Numbered from the stretch's first letter, positions 1 through 6,629 are shown. The stretch: DNA of 14,700 bases from Frondihabitans sp. (GCA_025464735.1 JAODMX010000231.1:1-14700); one strand, 5' to 3'. Numbers and translations: made by a program. Notes: generated by a model from the letters alone, not told the origin.

Positions 1-115
1 CTACGTCTGGGACCACCGGGTCGACCGCTTCGAGCGCAAGCTTGCTCGACTCGAACGCCAACTCGAACCCGCGGCTGTTGCCAAGGCCGACCAGCGCTCT
101 CACATCTCCGCCTGA
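1..115 (+). CDS. 3' end of an unidentified protein (partial, 5' end outside window)
   Basis: An open frame enters from the left edge (codons in phase with base 2) and stops at TGA 113-115, leaving 37 readable C-terminal residues. The segment is charged and probably helical: it begins YVWDHRVDRFERKLARLERQ and ends in an alanine-rich tail. The alternating Arg/Glu/Leu pattern suggests an amphipathic helix or short coiled coil, as often seen at the C-terminus of soluble enzymes or regulators. I cannot name the family from this fragment. It reads in the same direction as the ABC genes and ends 85 bases before the first of them, so it may be the upstream member of the same operon. That makes it a candidate for the enzyme or regulator that defines the importer's substrate, which is inference only. 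Confidence 0.6.
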   Translation, partial: YVWDHRVDRFERKLARLERQLEPAAVAKADQRSHISA

Positions 116-200
116 TCTCTCTGCTCCTCGCCTCCACCCCGAACCACTCCCGCACCGACCTCGCCTCGTCCACCACCGGACCATTCCGAAAGCGATCGAC

Positions 201-1052
201 ATGAAGAAATCCCAGAGAATCTCCCTGATGATCATCTGCGCGGTTCTCGCGCTGGTGCTCGGTTACGTCGGGTCTGCCATTCACTCCGGCACCGGTGGTG
301 CCTCCACCGCCGCGGCCGCCACCTCGCCCTCGGAGTCCTGGGTGAGTGCCGTGAAGAAGCGAGGCGAACTACGAGTCGGCGTCGCCGTCAGCCCACCCCT
401 TGTGGTGCAGAGCGGCAAGAACTGGTCCGGCCCCTACCTGTTGCCGATGAAGAACCTGGCCAAGGCGCTCGGCGTGAAGTTCGTGCCCGTGGGCACGACC
501 TACGCCAACATCGTCAGCGGTCTGCAAGCCGGTCAGTACGATGCTGCCGCCGCGCTCGACCTCACGATCCCGCGAGCCATGTCGATACAGTATACGGCCC
601 CGCTGATGAGCGAGACGAAAGTGTTCGTCAAAAAGAAGAGCAGCTCGTACAACACTGCCGCGAGCATCAACGCCACGAACCTGCCGGTCGCCGTCCCGAC
701 GGGAACCACGCAGGAGAGCGCCATCCAGCAGCTCGGCAAGAAACCGCTGTCGCTCGACTCGTACAGCGACGCGCTGCAGGCCGTCGACTCGGGTCGCGCC
801 GCCGCCACCTTTGCTGGGCTCGGCACGGCGGTCCAGCAGGTGAAGAGCGACTCCTCGCTGGCCATCGTGGTTCCGTCGACAGACATCCTGACCTCGGTCT
901 CGGGCTACGGCGTGCCGCAGAACATTGACGCCTCGTCGCTCTCGCTGATCGACATCGCCATCAACGACAGCATCTCGAGCGGCTCGTTCAACGCCGCGCT
1001 GACCAAGGCCGGCTACGTGACCCTCGACAACCTCGGATCCCTCGAGAAGTAG
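201..1052 (+). CDS. Amino-acid ABC transporter substrate-binding protein (family 3), system A
   Basis: A 283-residue extracytoplasmic solute-binding protein of the PAAT/SBP family 3 type. It would capture a polar amino acid or related amine outside the membrane and deliver it to the permease encoded next. A short basic N-terminus (MKKSQR) is followed by one hydrophobic segment at about residues 8-27 and a Ser/Ala/Gly-rich linker. There is no lipobox cysteine, so it is probably held by an uncleaved membrane anchor or released by signal peptidase I. The mature part opens with the typical family phrase KKRGELRVGVAVSPPLV and contains GLQAGQYDAAAALDLTIPRA, the usual lobe 1 pattern. The frame is open upstream to 42, but that extension is Pro/Arg-rich and not signal-like. 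ATG 201 gives a proper signal sequence and has a modest GAAAG ahead of it. The missing lipobox contrasts with the second binding protein in this cluster. Confidence 0.87.
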   Translation: MKKSQRISLMIICAVLALVLGYVGSAIHSGTGGASTAAAATSPSESWVSAVKKRGELRVGVAVSPPLVVQSGKNWSGPYLLPMKNLAKALGVKFVPVGTTYANIVSGLQAGQYDAAAALDLTIPRAMSIQYTAPLMSETKVFVKKKSSSYNTAASINATNLPVAVPTGTTQESAIQQLGKKPLSLDSYSDALQAVDSGRAAATFAGLGTAVQQVKSDSSLAIVVPSTDILTSVSGYGVPQNIDASSLSLIDIAINDSISSGSFNAALTKAGYVTLDNLGSLEK

Positions 1053-1080
1053 CGTTCGCCACCCGGCACCAGGTTCGACC

Positions 1081-1086
1081 AAGGAG
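1081..1086 (+). promoter_or_regulatory. Ribosome binding site of the system A permease
   Basis: AAGGAG lies five bases before ATG 1092. It is a strong Shine-Dalgarno match that fixes the permease start. Confidence 0.75.
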
Positions 1087-1091
1087 CTCTC

Positions 1092-1820
1092 ATGCACTAT
1101 CAACCCGACTGGGGTGTGGCAATCGCCGGCCTGCCCCTCATGATCCAGGGGCTCGGCCTCACTGTTCTGATCACGGTCATCGTGCTCGCGCTCAGCCTGG
1201 TCCTCGCGGTCCCGGTGGCGCTGGCGCGCATGTCGGAGATCGACGCGCTGCGCTGGGCAGCCCAGATCTACATCGAGATCTTCCGCTGCACACCCCTCCT
1301 GATTCAGATCATCTGGATCTTCTACGCGTTGCCGACGCTGACGGGGATCACGCTCCCGGGCTTCTGGGCGGCCGTGGTCGCGCTGACCTTCAACCTGACC
1401 GCGTACATGGCCGAGGCCTACCGGTCCGGCTTCCAGGCGGTTCCGGTGGAGCAGGTCGAGGCGGCGAAGATGCTCCGGCTGTCACGATTCGCCCAGATCC
1501 GCTATATCGTCATTCCGCAGGCGATGAAGCAGCAGCTTCCGGTGATTCTGTCGCTCTCGATCTCCTCGTTCAAAGACACCGCGCTGATCTCGACGATCGG
1601 CGTCGCCGACCTGATGTACACCTCGCAGAACCTGGCTCTGCAGAGCTACCGCTCTCTCGAGGTCCTGACCTTCGCGGCCGGCCTCTACTTCGTCGTCGCG
1701 TTCCCGGTGTCGATTATCGTGAACCAGCTCGAGCGCCGGACCCCCGGCAGCGGACGCGCCGGCCGGCGCCGCATCCGCGACCTGGCGTCCGCACGAGTGA
1801 CGGCGGAGGCAGCAGCATGA
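1092..1820 (+). CDS. Amino-acid ABC transporter permease, system A (HisM/GlnP-like)
   Basis: A 242-residue inner-membrane permease of the polar amino acid family, near the usual 210-250 residue length. Residues 15-45 form the first long helix. The family motif at about 62-72 (EIFRCTPLLIQ) has Cys where most members have Gly in FRGTPLL. The cytoplasmic coupling loop that contacts the ATPase is visible at about 123-142 (EAAKMLRLSRFAQIRYIVIP, the EAA motif). A final helix at about 190-212 precedes a basic tail. It is the only permease in this transporter, so two copies probably form the channel. The gene follows the binding protein by 39 bases, and its stop overlaps the ATPase start (ATGA at 1817-1820), indicating translational coupling. 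Confidence 0.92.
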   Translation: MHYQPDWGVAIAGLPLMIQGLGLTVLITVIVLALSLVLAVPVALARMSEIDALRWAAQIYIEIFRCTPLLIQIIWIFYALPTLTGITLPGFWAAVVALTFNLTAYMAEAYRSGFQAVPVEQVEAAKMLRLSRFAQIRYIVIPQAMKQQLPVILSLSISSFKDTALISTIGVADLMYTSQNLALQSYRSLEVLTFAAGLYFVVAFPVSIIVNQLERRTPGSGRAGRRRIRDLASARVTAEAAA

Positions 1821-2626
1821 CCATCAGCGACTTCCGAACGAAAGGCATCGAGATGGACGACGCACCCGACGCGGGCCCGAGCCAGGCTCTCGTCTCGGTC
1901 CAGCGGCTCCGCAAATCGTTCGGCGACGACGTGGTGCTCGACGAGGTCTCGTGTGAGTTCCGTGAGCGCGAGATCACGGTCATCATCGGGCGAAGCGGTT
2001 CGGGCAAGAGCACGCTCCTGCGAGTCCTCGCCGGGTTGACCGAAGCCGATGGCGGCACCGTTCGTTCATCGGGAACGGCCGTCATCGAGGGCGGAGAGCC
2101 GACCGACGCGTGGGGGGACTACCAGCACCAGGTCGGCATGATCTTCCAGAACTACACGCTCTGGCCGCATATGTCCGTGCTCGACAACCTCGCCCTGGCG
2201 CCCCGCAAGGTCCTGAAGGAGAAGCCGGCGCAGATCGAGAAGCGCGCCCTCGAGGCCCTGGCCGAGGTGGGCATGGCCGACTACCTCCACCGCTGGCCGT
2301 CGTCGCTCTCGGGTGGCCAGCGGCAGCGCGTGGCGATCGCGCGGGCTCTCATGATGAAACCCAAGCTCCTCCTCTGCGACGAGATCACCTCGGCCCTCGA
2401 CCCACCCGTCGCCGCCGAAGTGCTCTCGGTGCTCGCGCGCCTCAAGACGGAGGAGAACATCAGCGTCGCCCTCGTCACCCACGACATGGCGTTCGCAGCC
2501 CGCGCCGCTGACCGTGTGCTGTTCTTCGAGAACGGCAGGATCGCTGTCGACTCGACGCCCGAGGACGCCTTCGAGCACTCGACGAACGCTGAGCTGCGAT
2601 CCTTCGTCGACGCGGTCCGCTGGTGA
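1817..2626 (+). CDS. Amino-acid ABC transporter ATP-binding protein, system A (GlnQ-like)
   Basis: A 269-residue cytoplasmic ATPase that powers system A. All nucleotide-binding elements are present: Walker A GRSGSGKST at 58-66, Q-loop Gln111 in MIFQN, signature LSGGQRQR at 164-171, Walker B LLLCDE at 184-189 with catalytic Glu189, D-loop SALD at 192-195 and switch His222 in LVTHD. The residue after the catalytic Glu is Ile (DEITSALDP) rather than the common Pro. I recall this variant from some PAAT ATPases and do not read it as a defect. GGAGG at 1805-1809 sits seven bases before ATG 1817, which supports this start over the in-frame ATG at 1853. The product then has an unusual 25-residue N-terminal lead before the ABC fold. 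The start overlaps the permease stop by four bases. Confidence 0.94.
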   Translation: MTISDFRTKGIEMDDAPDAGPSQALVSVQRLRKSFGDDVVLDEVSCEFREREITVIIGRSGSGKSTLLRVLAGLTEADGGTVRSSGTAVIEGGEPTDAWGDYQHQVGMIFQNYTLWPHMSVLDNLALAPRKVLKEKPAQIEKRALEALAEVGMADYLHRWPSSLSGGQRQRVAIARALMMKPKLLLCDEITSALDPPVAAEVLSVLARLKTEENISVALVTHDMAFAARAADRVLFFENGRIAVDSTPEDAFEHSTNAELRSFVDAVRW

Positions 2627-2697
2627 ACCTCGTCTGATTCGCACCACCCCACGCACCGCCCTCTCTCATCCCTTCCCACCTGAAAGGCTGCTTCGCC

Positions 2698-3540
2698 ATG
2701 CCCAGAAACCGCACGAAAACCGTTGCCATCGCGGCCGTCGCCCTGGTCGCCTGTCTCGCCCTGGCCGGCTGCACCGCCTCGTCCTCGTCGGCGACCGGAT
2801 CCTCGAAGTCGACTCTGAGCGACGTCATCAAGTCGAAGACCCTCAAGGTCGGCATGGTGCTGTCACTCCCGCCAATGGAGAGCACCAACTCCTCGGGCAA
2901 GGCCGTCGGCTTCGACGTCGACCTCGCTCAGGAGCTCGCGGACTCGCTCGGCGCGAAGCTCGACGTCGTCCCGCTCACGACCGACAACCGCATCGCCGCC
3001 GTCCAGACGGGCAAGGTCGACGTGCTCTTCTCGGCCCCGGCGATCACGCTGCAGCGAGCCCAGACGGTCAACTTCACCAACCCCTACATTGCGGCAGGCA
3101 CGGCCCTGGTCGTCAAGGCGTCGAGCGGCATCAGCACCGAAGGCGCCATGAACGGGAAGAACGTCGGCGTGCTCAAAGGCACCATCCACCCCCAGATCGC
3201 CTCCAGCGTGTGGCCGAAGTCCGCACAGACGAACTTCGAGAGCGCCACCGACGAAATCACCGCCCTCAAGAACGGCTCCGTCGCCGGTTTCCTCGCCGAC
3301 GGTAACTCGGCTGCCTACTACGCCAAGAAGGACCCGTCTCTGGCCGTCATCAACCTACCCGCGTCGCAGGCGGCCGTCGAATACGACGGCCTCGCCATCG
3401 CCCAGGGCGACAGTACCTGGCAGACCTACCTCAACACGTTCCTCGAGGTCGGCGAAGCGGACGGGAGCACGAAAACTCTCTACAAGAAGTGGTTCGGCTC
3501 GTCGCCTGCGTACCACCCCGAGTACTGGCTCAACAAATAG
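2698..3540 (+). CDS. Amino-acid ABC transporter substrate-binding lipoprotein, system B (GlnH-like)
   Basis: A 280-residue family 3 binding protein anchored as a lipoprotein. Basic start MPRNRTK, hydrophobic segment 9-22, then lipobox LAGC with the lipid-bearing Cys25 and a Ser-rich linker. The mature domain shows the family hallmarks: SKTLKVGMVLSLPPME at the lobe 1 start, the signature GFDVDLAQELADSLG, and TGKVDVLFSAPAITLQRAQ. An AAAGG at 2683-2687 precedes ATG 2698 by ten bases. The gene starts 71 bases after system A ends, so both importers may be co-transcribed, though a promoter in that gap cannot be excluded. The ligand cannot be read from sequence; polar amino acids are the usual cargo. 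The stop (TAG 3538-3540) is in the same reading frame as the permease that follows. Confidence 0.92.
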   Translation: MPRNRTKTVAIAAVALVACLALAGCTASSSSATGSSKSTLSDVIKSKTLKVGMVLSLPPMESTNSSGKAVGFDVDLAQELADSLGAKLDVVPLTTDNRIAAVQTGKVDVLFSAPAITLQRAQTVNFTNPYIAAGTALVVKASSGISTEGAMNGKNVGVLKGTIHPQIASSVWPKSAQTNFESATDEITALKNGSVAGFLADGNSAAYYAKKDPSLAVINLPASQAAVEYDGLAIAQGDSTWQTYLNTFLEVGEADGSTKTLYKKWFGSSPAYHPEYWLNK

Positions 3541-3554
3541 TCCGACTCGACACC

Positions 3555-3560
3555 GGAGGG
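3555..3560 (+). promoter_or_regulatory. Ribosome binding site pointing to an ATC start
   Basis: GGAGGG lies seven bases upstream of ATC 3568 in the permease frame. It is the only strong Shine-Dalgarno match between the preceding stop (3540) and the membrane part of the permease. No ATG, GTG or TTG occurs in that frame until GTG 3670, so the site decides the start. Confidence 0.6.
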
Positions 3561-3567
3561 CCGACCC

Positions 3568-4242
3568 ATCGGAACAATCGACTTCGCCGCCATCAACGCG
3601 TATCTGGGCGAGCTCCTCGTCGGAGCAGCCCAGACCCTCTGGATCTCAGGCCTCGTCTACGTCCTCGTCGTGGCGCTCGCGTCGCTCGTGGCACTCGCCC
3701 GATTCTCGCCGCGGCGCGGGCTCGGGTACGGCGTGGCTACCGTGTACGTCGAGCTGTTCCGGAACATTCCCTCCCTCGTTGTGCTCTACCTCGCCTACTT
3801 CGGACTTCCCGAATTCGGGATCCGGATCGGCAACTACGCGATCGGCATCGGCGTGCTCGTGATCGTTATCGGCGCCTACCTCGGAGAGTCGTTGCGCGGG
3901 TCGCTCCAAAGCATCCCCGCGGGGCAGTGGGAGGCTCCGCTGAGTCTGGGGCTGACCCGGATCCAGACCCTTCGCCACGTGATCCTGCCCCAGATGTACC
4001 GTCGGGCCTGGCCTTCGCTGACGAACCACCTCATGATCGTGCTCTTCGGCACGCCCCTCCTCTCGGTCATCGATGTTCGCGAGCTCACCAGCGCCGCGGC
4101 CGAGATCAACTCCGAGACGTTCCGGCCGGTCGAGGTGTACGTCTACGCGATCGTGATCTACCTCGTGATCGGAGTGCTGTTCCAGTTTGCGATGTCGCGA
4201 CTGGGCAAGATCCTCTTCACGGCGCCGGCGAGCGGACGGTGA
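3568..4242 (+). CDS. Amino-acid ABC transporter permease 1, system B, probable ATC start
   Basis: A membrane permease of about 224 residues if initiated at ATC 3568. The family phrase ELFRNIPSL is at about 62-70 (Asn-Ile where Gly-Thr is common) and the EAA-type coupling loop at about 121-142 (WEAPLSLGLTRIQTLRHVIL). Opening at GTG 3670 would leave 190 residues and remove most of the first helix. The codons from 3568 read GTIDFAAINAYLGELLVGAA after the initiator and continue smoothly into helix 1, as expected for an intact permease N-terminus. ATC is a very rare initiator, so this is either a genuine non-canonical start, an ATG-to-ATC mutation, or a base error. CTG 3604 is another option but lacks a ribosome binding site. 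It pairs with the next permease, presumably as a heterodimer. Confidence 0.85.
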   Translation: MGTIDFAAINAYLGELLVGAAQTLWISGLVYVLVVALASLVALARFSPRRGLGYGVATVYVELFRNIPSLVVLYLAYFGLPEFGIRIGNYAIGIGVLVIVIGAYLGESLRGSLQSIPAGQWEAPLSLGLTRIQTLRHVILPQMYRRAWPSLTNHLMIVLFGTPLLSVIDVRELTSAAAEINSETFRPVEVYVYAIVIYLVIGVLFQFAMSRLGKILFTAPASGR

Positions 4243-4246
4243 CGCG

Positions 4247-4894
4247 ATGAGCTTCCTGACCGTCTTCTCGTTCTGGCCGCTGCTGCTCAGCGGCTTCCTG
4301 ACCACCCTGCTGCTGTCCGCCGTCGCGATCGTGGGCGGCGGCATCGTCGGAGCGGTCGTCGGGGTCGCCGTCACCGATGCGCCCAGGTGGGTTCGCTGGA
4401 TCCTGACCCTCTATATCGGCCTGTTCCGCGGAACACCGCTGCTGATCCAACTGTTCCTCATCTACCTCGGCCTGCCGTACGTCGGCATCAACCTCGACGT
4501 GTTCGCTGCGGCTGCGATCGGGTTCACCCTCTACGGCGGCGCGTACGTCGCAGAGATCGTCCGGTCAGGTCTCGAAGCGGTGCCCGCAGGGCAGCGGGAG
4601 GCGGCAGCCTCGAACGGCCTGACCTACCTCCAGACCCTGCGTCACGTCGTCGCCCCGCAGTCGCTCCGCACGGCCACCGCGCCGTTGCTGAGCTTCTTCC
4701 TCTCGGTGATCAAGGACACCTCGATCGCCTCGATCATCGGCTACGTCGACATCATTCAGCAGGGTCAGGCGGTCATCGCGATCACCAACCAGCCGTTTCA
4801 GGCCTACGTCGTGGTCGCTGCCGCCTACTTCGCGGTCTGCTTTCCCATCAGCCTCATCGTCGGTCGCTTCGAGAAAAGATTGGCACGCGCATGA
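4247..4894 (+). CDS. Amino-acid ABC transporter permease 2, system B
   Basis: A 215-residue PAAT permease. The motif FRGTPLLIQLF is canonical at about 60-70, and the EAA loop lies at about 118-137 (EAAASNGLTYLQTLRHVVAP). It starts at ATG 4247, four bases after the previous permease stops. The frame is open to 4187, but that extension is Arg-rich and overlaps the previous gene, so the later ATG is preferred. The Shine-Dalgarno is weak, consistent with translational coupling. Its stop overlaps the ATPase start (ATGA 4891-4894). Two non-identical permeases make system B the two-permease version of the family, unlike system A. Confidence 0.93.
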   Translation: MSFLTVFSFWPLLLSGFLTTLLLSAVAIVGGGIVGAVVGVAVTDAPRWVRWILTLYIGLFRGTPLLIQLFLIYLGLPYVGINLDVFAAAAIGFTLYGGAYVAEIVRSGLEAVPAGQREAAASNGLTYLQTLRHVVAPQSLRTATAPLLSFFLSVIKDTSIASIIGYVDIIQQGQAVIAITNQPFQAYVVVAAAYFAVCFPISLIVGRFEKRLARA

Positions 4895-5616
4895 TCAGCA
4901 TCCAGGACGTCCAGAAGTCCTACGGCACCACTGCGATCCTCAAGGACGTCTCGTTCGACGTGAACGACGGCGAGGTCGTCGTCCTCATCGGGCCGAGCGG
5001 TGCAGGCAAGAGCACGATGCTGCGCTGCATCAACAAGCTCGAGACCATCGACGGCGGCGAGATCCGCTTCGACGGTGCCGTCTGTGGACCGAGCCATCAC
5101 GACGTGCGCAACCTCCGCAAGCGGGTCGGCATGGTGTTCCAGAACTTCCATCTCTACCCGCATCTGACGGCGCAGAAGAACGTCGCCCTCGCGCCGGTCC
5201 TCGCGCGCGGCCTGTCGAAGAGGGAGGCCGCGGAACGTGCCACCGAACTGCTCGAGAAGGTGGGTCTCGGAGGCAAACTCGCCAGCTACCCGTCTCAGCT
5301 GTCCGGGGGGCAGCAGCAACGGGTCGCGATCGCGCGTGCCCTTGCCATGGATCCGGAGGTCATGCTTTTCGACGAACCGACCTCGTCGCTCGACCCGGAG
5401 CTGATCGGCGAGGTTCAGTCCGTCATCGCCGACCTCGCGGGGGAGGGCATGACCATGGTCATCGTCACCCACGGGATGGAGTTCGCCCGATCCATCGCCG
5501 ACACTGTGCACGTGATGGTCGACGGCAGGATCATCGAGTCGGGCTCGGCCGGTTCGATCTTCAGCGCGCCCACTCACGACCGGACGCGCTCTTTCCTCAA
5601 GACGATCCTGGGTTGA
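4891..5616 (+). CDS. Amino-acid ABC transporter ATP-binding protein, system B (GlnQ-like)
   Basis: A 241-residue ATPase, exactly family length. Walker A GPSGAGKST at 34-42, Q-loop Gln84, signature LSGGQQQR at 137-144, Walker B VMLFDE at 157-162 with catalytic Glu162, then the canonical PTSSLDP, and switch His194 in IVTHG. The start at ATG 4891 overlaps the permease stop by four bases, and the product begins directly with the ABC beta strand (MISIQDVQKSYG). It would hydrolyse ATP for the two system B permeases. It is the last gene of the importer cluster: the TGA (5614-5616) overlaps a promoter-like hexamer for the next unit. Confidence 0.95.
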   Translation: MISIQDVQKSYGTTAILKDVSFDVNDGEVVVLIGPSGAGKSTMLRCINKLETIDGGEIRFDGAVCGPSHHDVRNLRKRVGMVFQNFHLYPHLTAQKNVALAPVLARGLSKREAAERATELLEKVGLGGKLASYPSQLSGGQQQRVAIARALAMDPEVMLFDEPTSSLDPELIGEVQSVIADLAGEGMTMVIVTHGMEFARSIADTVHVMVDGRIIESGSAGSIFSAPTHDRTRSFLKTILG

Positions 5617-5643
5617 TTTCACGAACGCTGTTCGTGTTATCTT
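5613..5643 (+). promoter_or_regulatory. Candidate promoter with a perfect 7-bp inverted repeat (TetR-type operator)
   Basis: TTGATT at 5613-5618 resembles a -35 box and TATCTT at 5638-5643 a weak -10. Between them is CACGAAC (5620-5626), spacer GCT, then GTTCGTG (5630-5636), a perfect inverted repeat. A short palindrome between -35 and -10 is the usual place for a TetR-family operator. The -10 ends six bases before ATG 5650, which would give a leaderless transcript. A simple hairpin after the ABC operon is an alternative, but it is not followed by a T-run. The 19-base spacing is longer than ideal. Confidence 0.5.
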
Positions 5644-5649
5644 CGGCCC

Positions 5650-5730
5650 ATGACGGAGCGAGCCTCTTCACGTGGAGCGGTATCCCGCGAGCAGGAGGAC
5701 ACCATGGTCCGCGAACGGAGCGACTCATGA
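5650..5730 (+). pseudogene. 26-codon leader ORF, possible relic of a TetR-type regulator
   Basis: An ATG at 5650, six bases after a -10-like element, opens a frame of 26 codons ending in TGA 5728-5730. The stop overlaps the next gene's start as ATGA. The first residues, MTERASSRGAVSREQ, look like the arm that precedes the helix-turn-helix in many TetR-family regulators. No helix-turn-helix follows; the frame continues EDTMVRERSDS and stops. One reading is an in-frame internal deletion of an autoregulator that kept its promoter, start and coupling to the downstream gene. Alternatives are a short coupling leader peptide or chance. A second good initiation site lies inside it (AGGAGGA 5693-5699 before ATG 5704, same frame). 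Confidence 0.3.
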
Positions 5731-6629
5731 AAGCAGCACGGTTCAGCCGGTTCGGCGGCCCGGAGGTCCTGGAGATCGTGGAGCTTCCGGATCCGCATCC
5801 GGGCCCGGGTGAGATCCGGATCGCGGTCCGTGCGGCGGGCGTCAACGCCAGCGACTGGAAGAAGCGTCAGGGGTTGATGGATGAGGATCTCCCGCAAACC
5901 CTGGGTTACGAAGCCGCCGGAATCGTCGATGAACTCGGCGAGGGCGTTACCGATGTTGCCGTGGGCGACCGTGTCTTCGGGGTCGGCGGCGGTGGTGCCG
6001 CGCAGGCGGAGCTGGCGGTGCTGTCCGCGTGGGCGCAAATCCCTCCGTCGCTTGATTTCGCCGGCGCAGCAGCGCTCCCGTCGGCGGTCGAGACGGCCGC
6101 GCGGGCACTCGACCAACTCGGCGTCACCAGCGGCAGCACGGTGCTTATCAACGGAGCCTCCGGGAGCATCGGCAGCGCGGCCGTGCAACTCGCCGTCGCA
6201 CGCGGCGCCCGAGTGATTGGAACGGGCAGCCCTGCCACCCACGACTACCTGCGCGGGCTTGGCGCCGAGCCCGTCGCCTACGGCGACGGCATGGCGGAGC
6301 GGGTTCGCGCGGTCGCGCCGGGCGGCGTTGACCTGGCGCTCGATGTCGCCGGGAGCGGCGTTCTGCCCGAGCTCATCGAACTCGCGGGCGGCGCAGAAGA
6401 CGTCATCACGATCGCTGACTTCGCTGGAGCGCAGCAGCACGGCGTGCGGTTCAGCCGTGGTGACTCCGGCCGCGCGATCTACGCCCTGGCCCAGGTCGGT
6501 GGCCTGATCGAGGAGGGGAAGTTCTCCCTCCCCGTCGGGCAGACGTTCCCGCTGGCCGACATTGCCGAAGCGCATCGCGTCGGAGAATCCGGACGCGTCC
6601 GCGGAAAGCTCGTGCTGCTCGTCGACTGA
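5727..6629 (+). CDS. NADP-dependent zinc-free quinone oxidoreductase-like (MDR superfamily)
   Basis: A 300-residue medium-chain dehydrogenase/reductase of the quinone oxidoreductase branch, expected to reduce quinones or enones with NADPH in the cytoplasm. The N-terminal GroES-like domain opens MKAARFSRFGGPEVLEIVE and includes AAGVNASDWKKRQG at about 37-49. The Rossmann nucleotide-binding turn NGASGSIGSAAVQLA is at about 142-156. The Cys/His ligands of zinc-type members are absent, as in zinc-free QORs. GGAG at 5717-5720 lies six bases before ATG 5727. The frame is open upstream to 5613, but that stretch is not QOR-like. It probably belongs to the transcription unit starting near 5650. The stop directly abuts the stop of the opposing VOC gene. 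Confidence 0.9.
   Translation: MKAARFSRFGGPEVLEIVELPDPHPGPGEIRIAVRAAGVNASDWKKRQGLMDEDLPQTLGYEAAGIVDELGEGVTDVAVGDRVFGVGGGGAAQAELAVLSAWAQIPPSLDFAGAAALPSAVETAARALDQLGVTSGSTVLINGASGSIGSAAVQLAVARGARVIGTGSPATHDYLRGLGAEPVAYGDGMAERVRAVAPGGVDLALDVAGSGVLPELIELAGGAEDVITIADFAGAQQHGVRFSRGDSGRAIYALAQVGGLIEEGKFSLPVGQTFPLADIAEAHRVGESGRVRGKLVLLVD

Noticed and set aside
369..1103. A 244-codon open frame on the - strand opposite the first binding protein
   Set aside because: Arg/Gly/Asp/Val-rich translation without domain features. It is the usual antisense shadow of a high-GC gene, and the + strand frame has clear family motifs.
2384..2410. Degenerate, inactive ATPase in system A because of DEI in place of DEP
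   Set aside because: Catalytic Glu, signature, Q-loop and switch His are all intact. I recall the Ile variant from functional PAAT-type ATPases.
2066..2900. Long - strand frames opposite the first ATPase and the next gene start
   Set aside because: They overlap unmistakable Walker A/B-bearing and lipobox-bearing + strand genes and have low-complexity, charge-rich translations.
4387..4890. N-terminal extension of the second ATPase by 168 codons
   Set aside because: The extension is an Arg/Pro-rich out-of-frame reading of the permease gene. ATG 4891 with the ATGA overlap begins the ABC fold directly.
5620..5636. Rho-independent terminator for the ABC operon
   Set aside because: The 7-base stem has only a 3-base loop and is followed by TTATCTT, not a T-run. 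Its position between -35-like and -10-like hexamers favours an operator, though a minor terminator role remains possible.
5613..5726. Extended N-terminus of the oxidoreductase from 5613
   Set aside because: The extra 38 residues do not resemble the family and would cross the promoter/operator. GGAG plus ATG 5727 matches the usual QOR N-terminus.
5637..6575. 312-codon - strand frame opposite the oxidoreductase
   Set aside because: It lies antisense to a gene with a clear Rossmann motif, and its composition is typical of a shadow frame.
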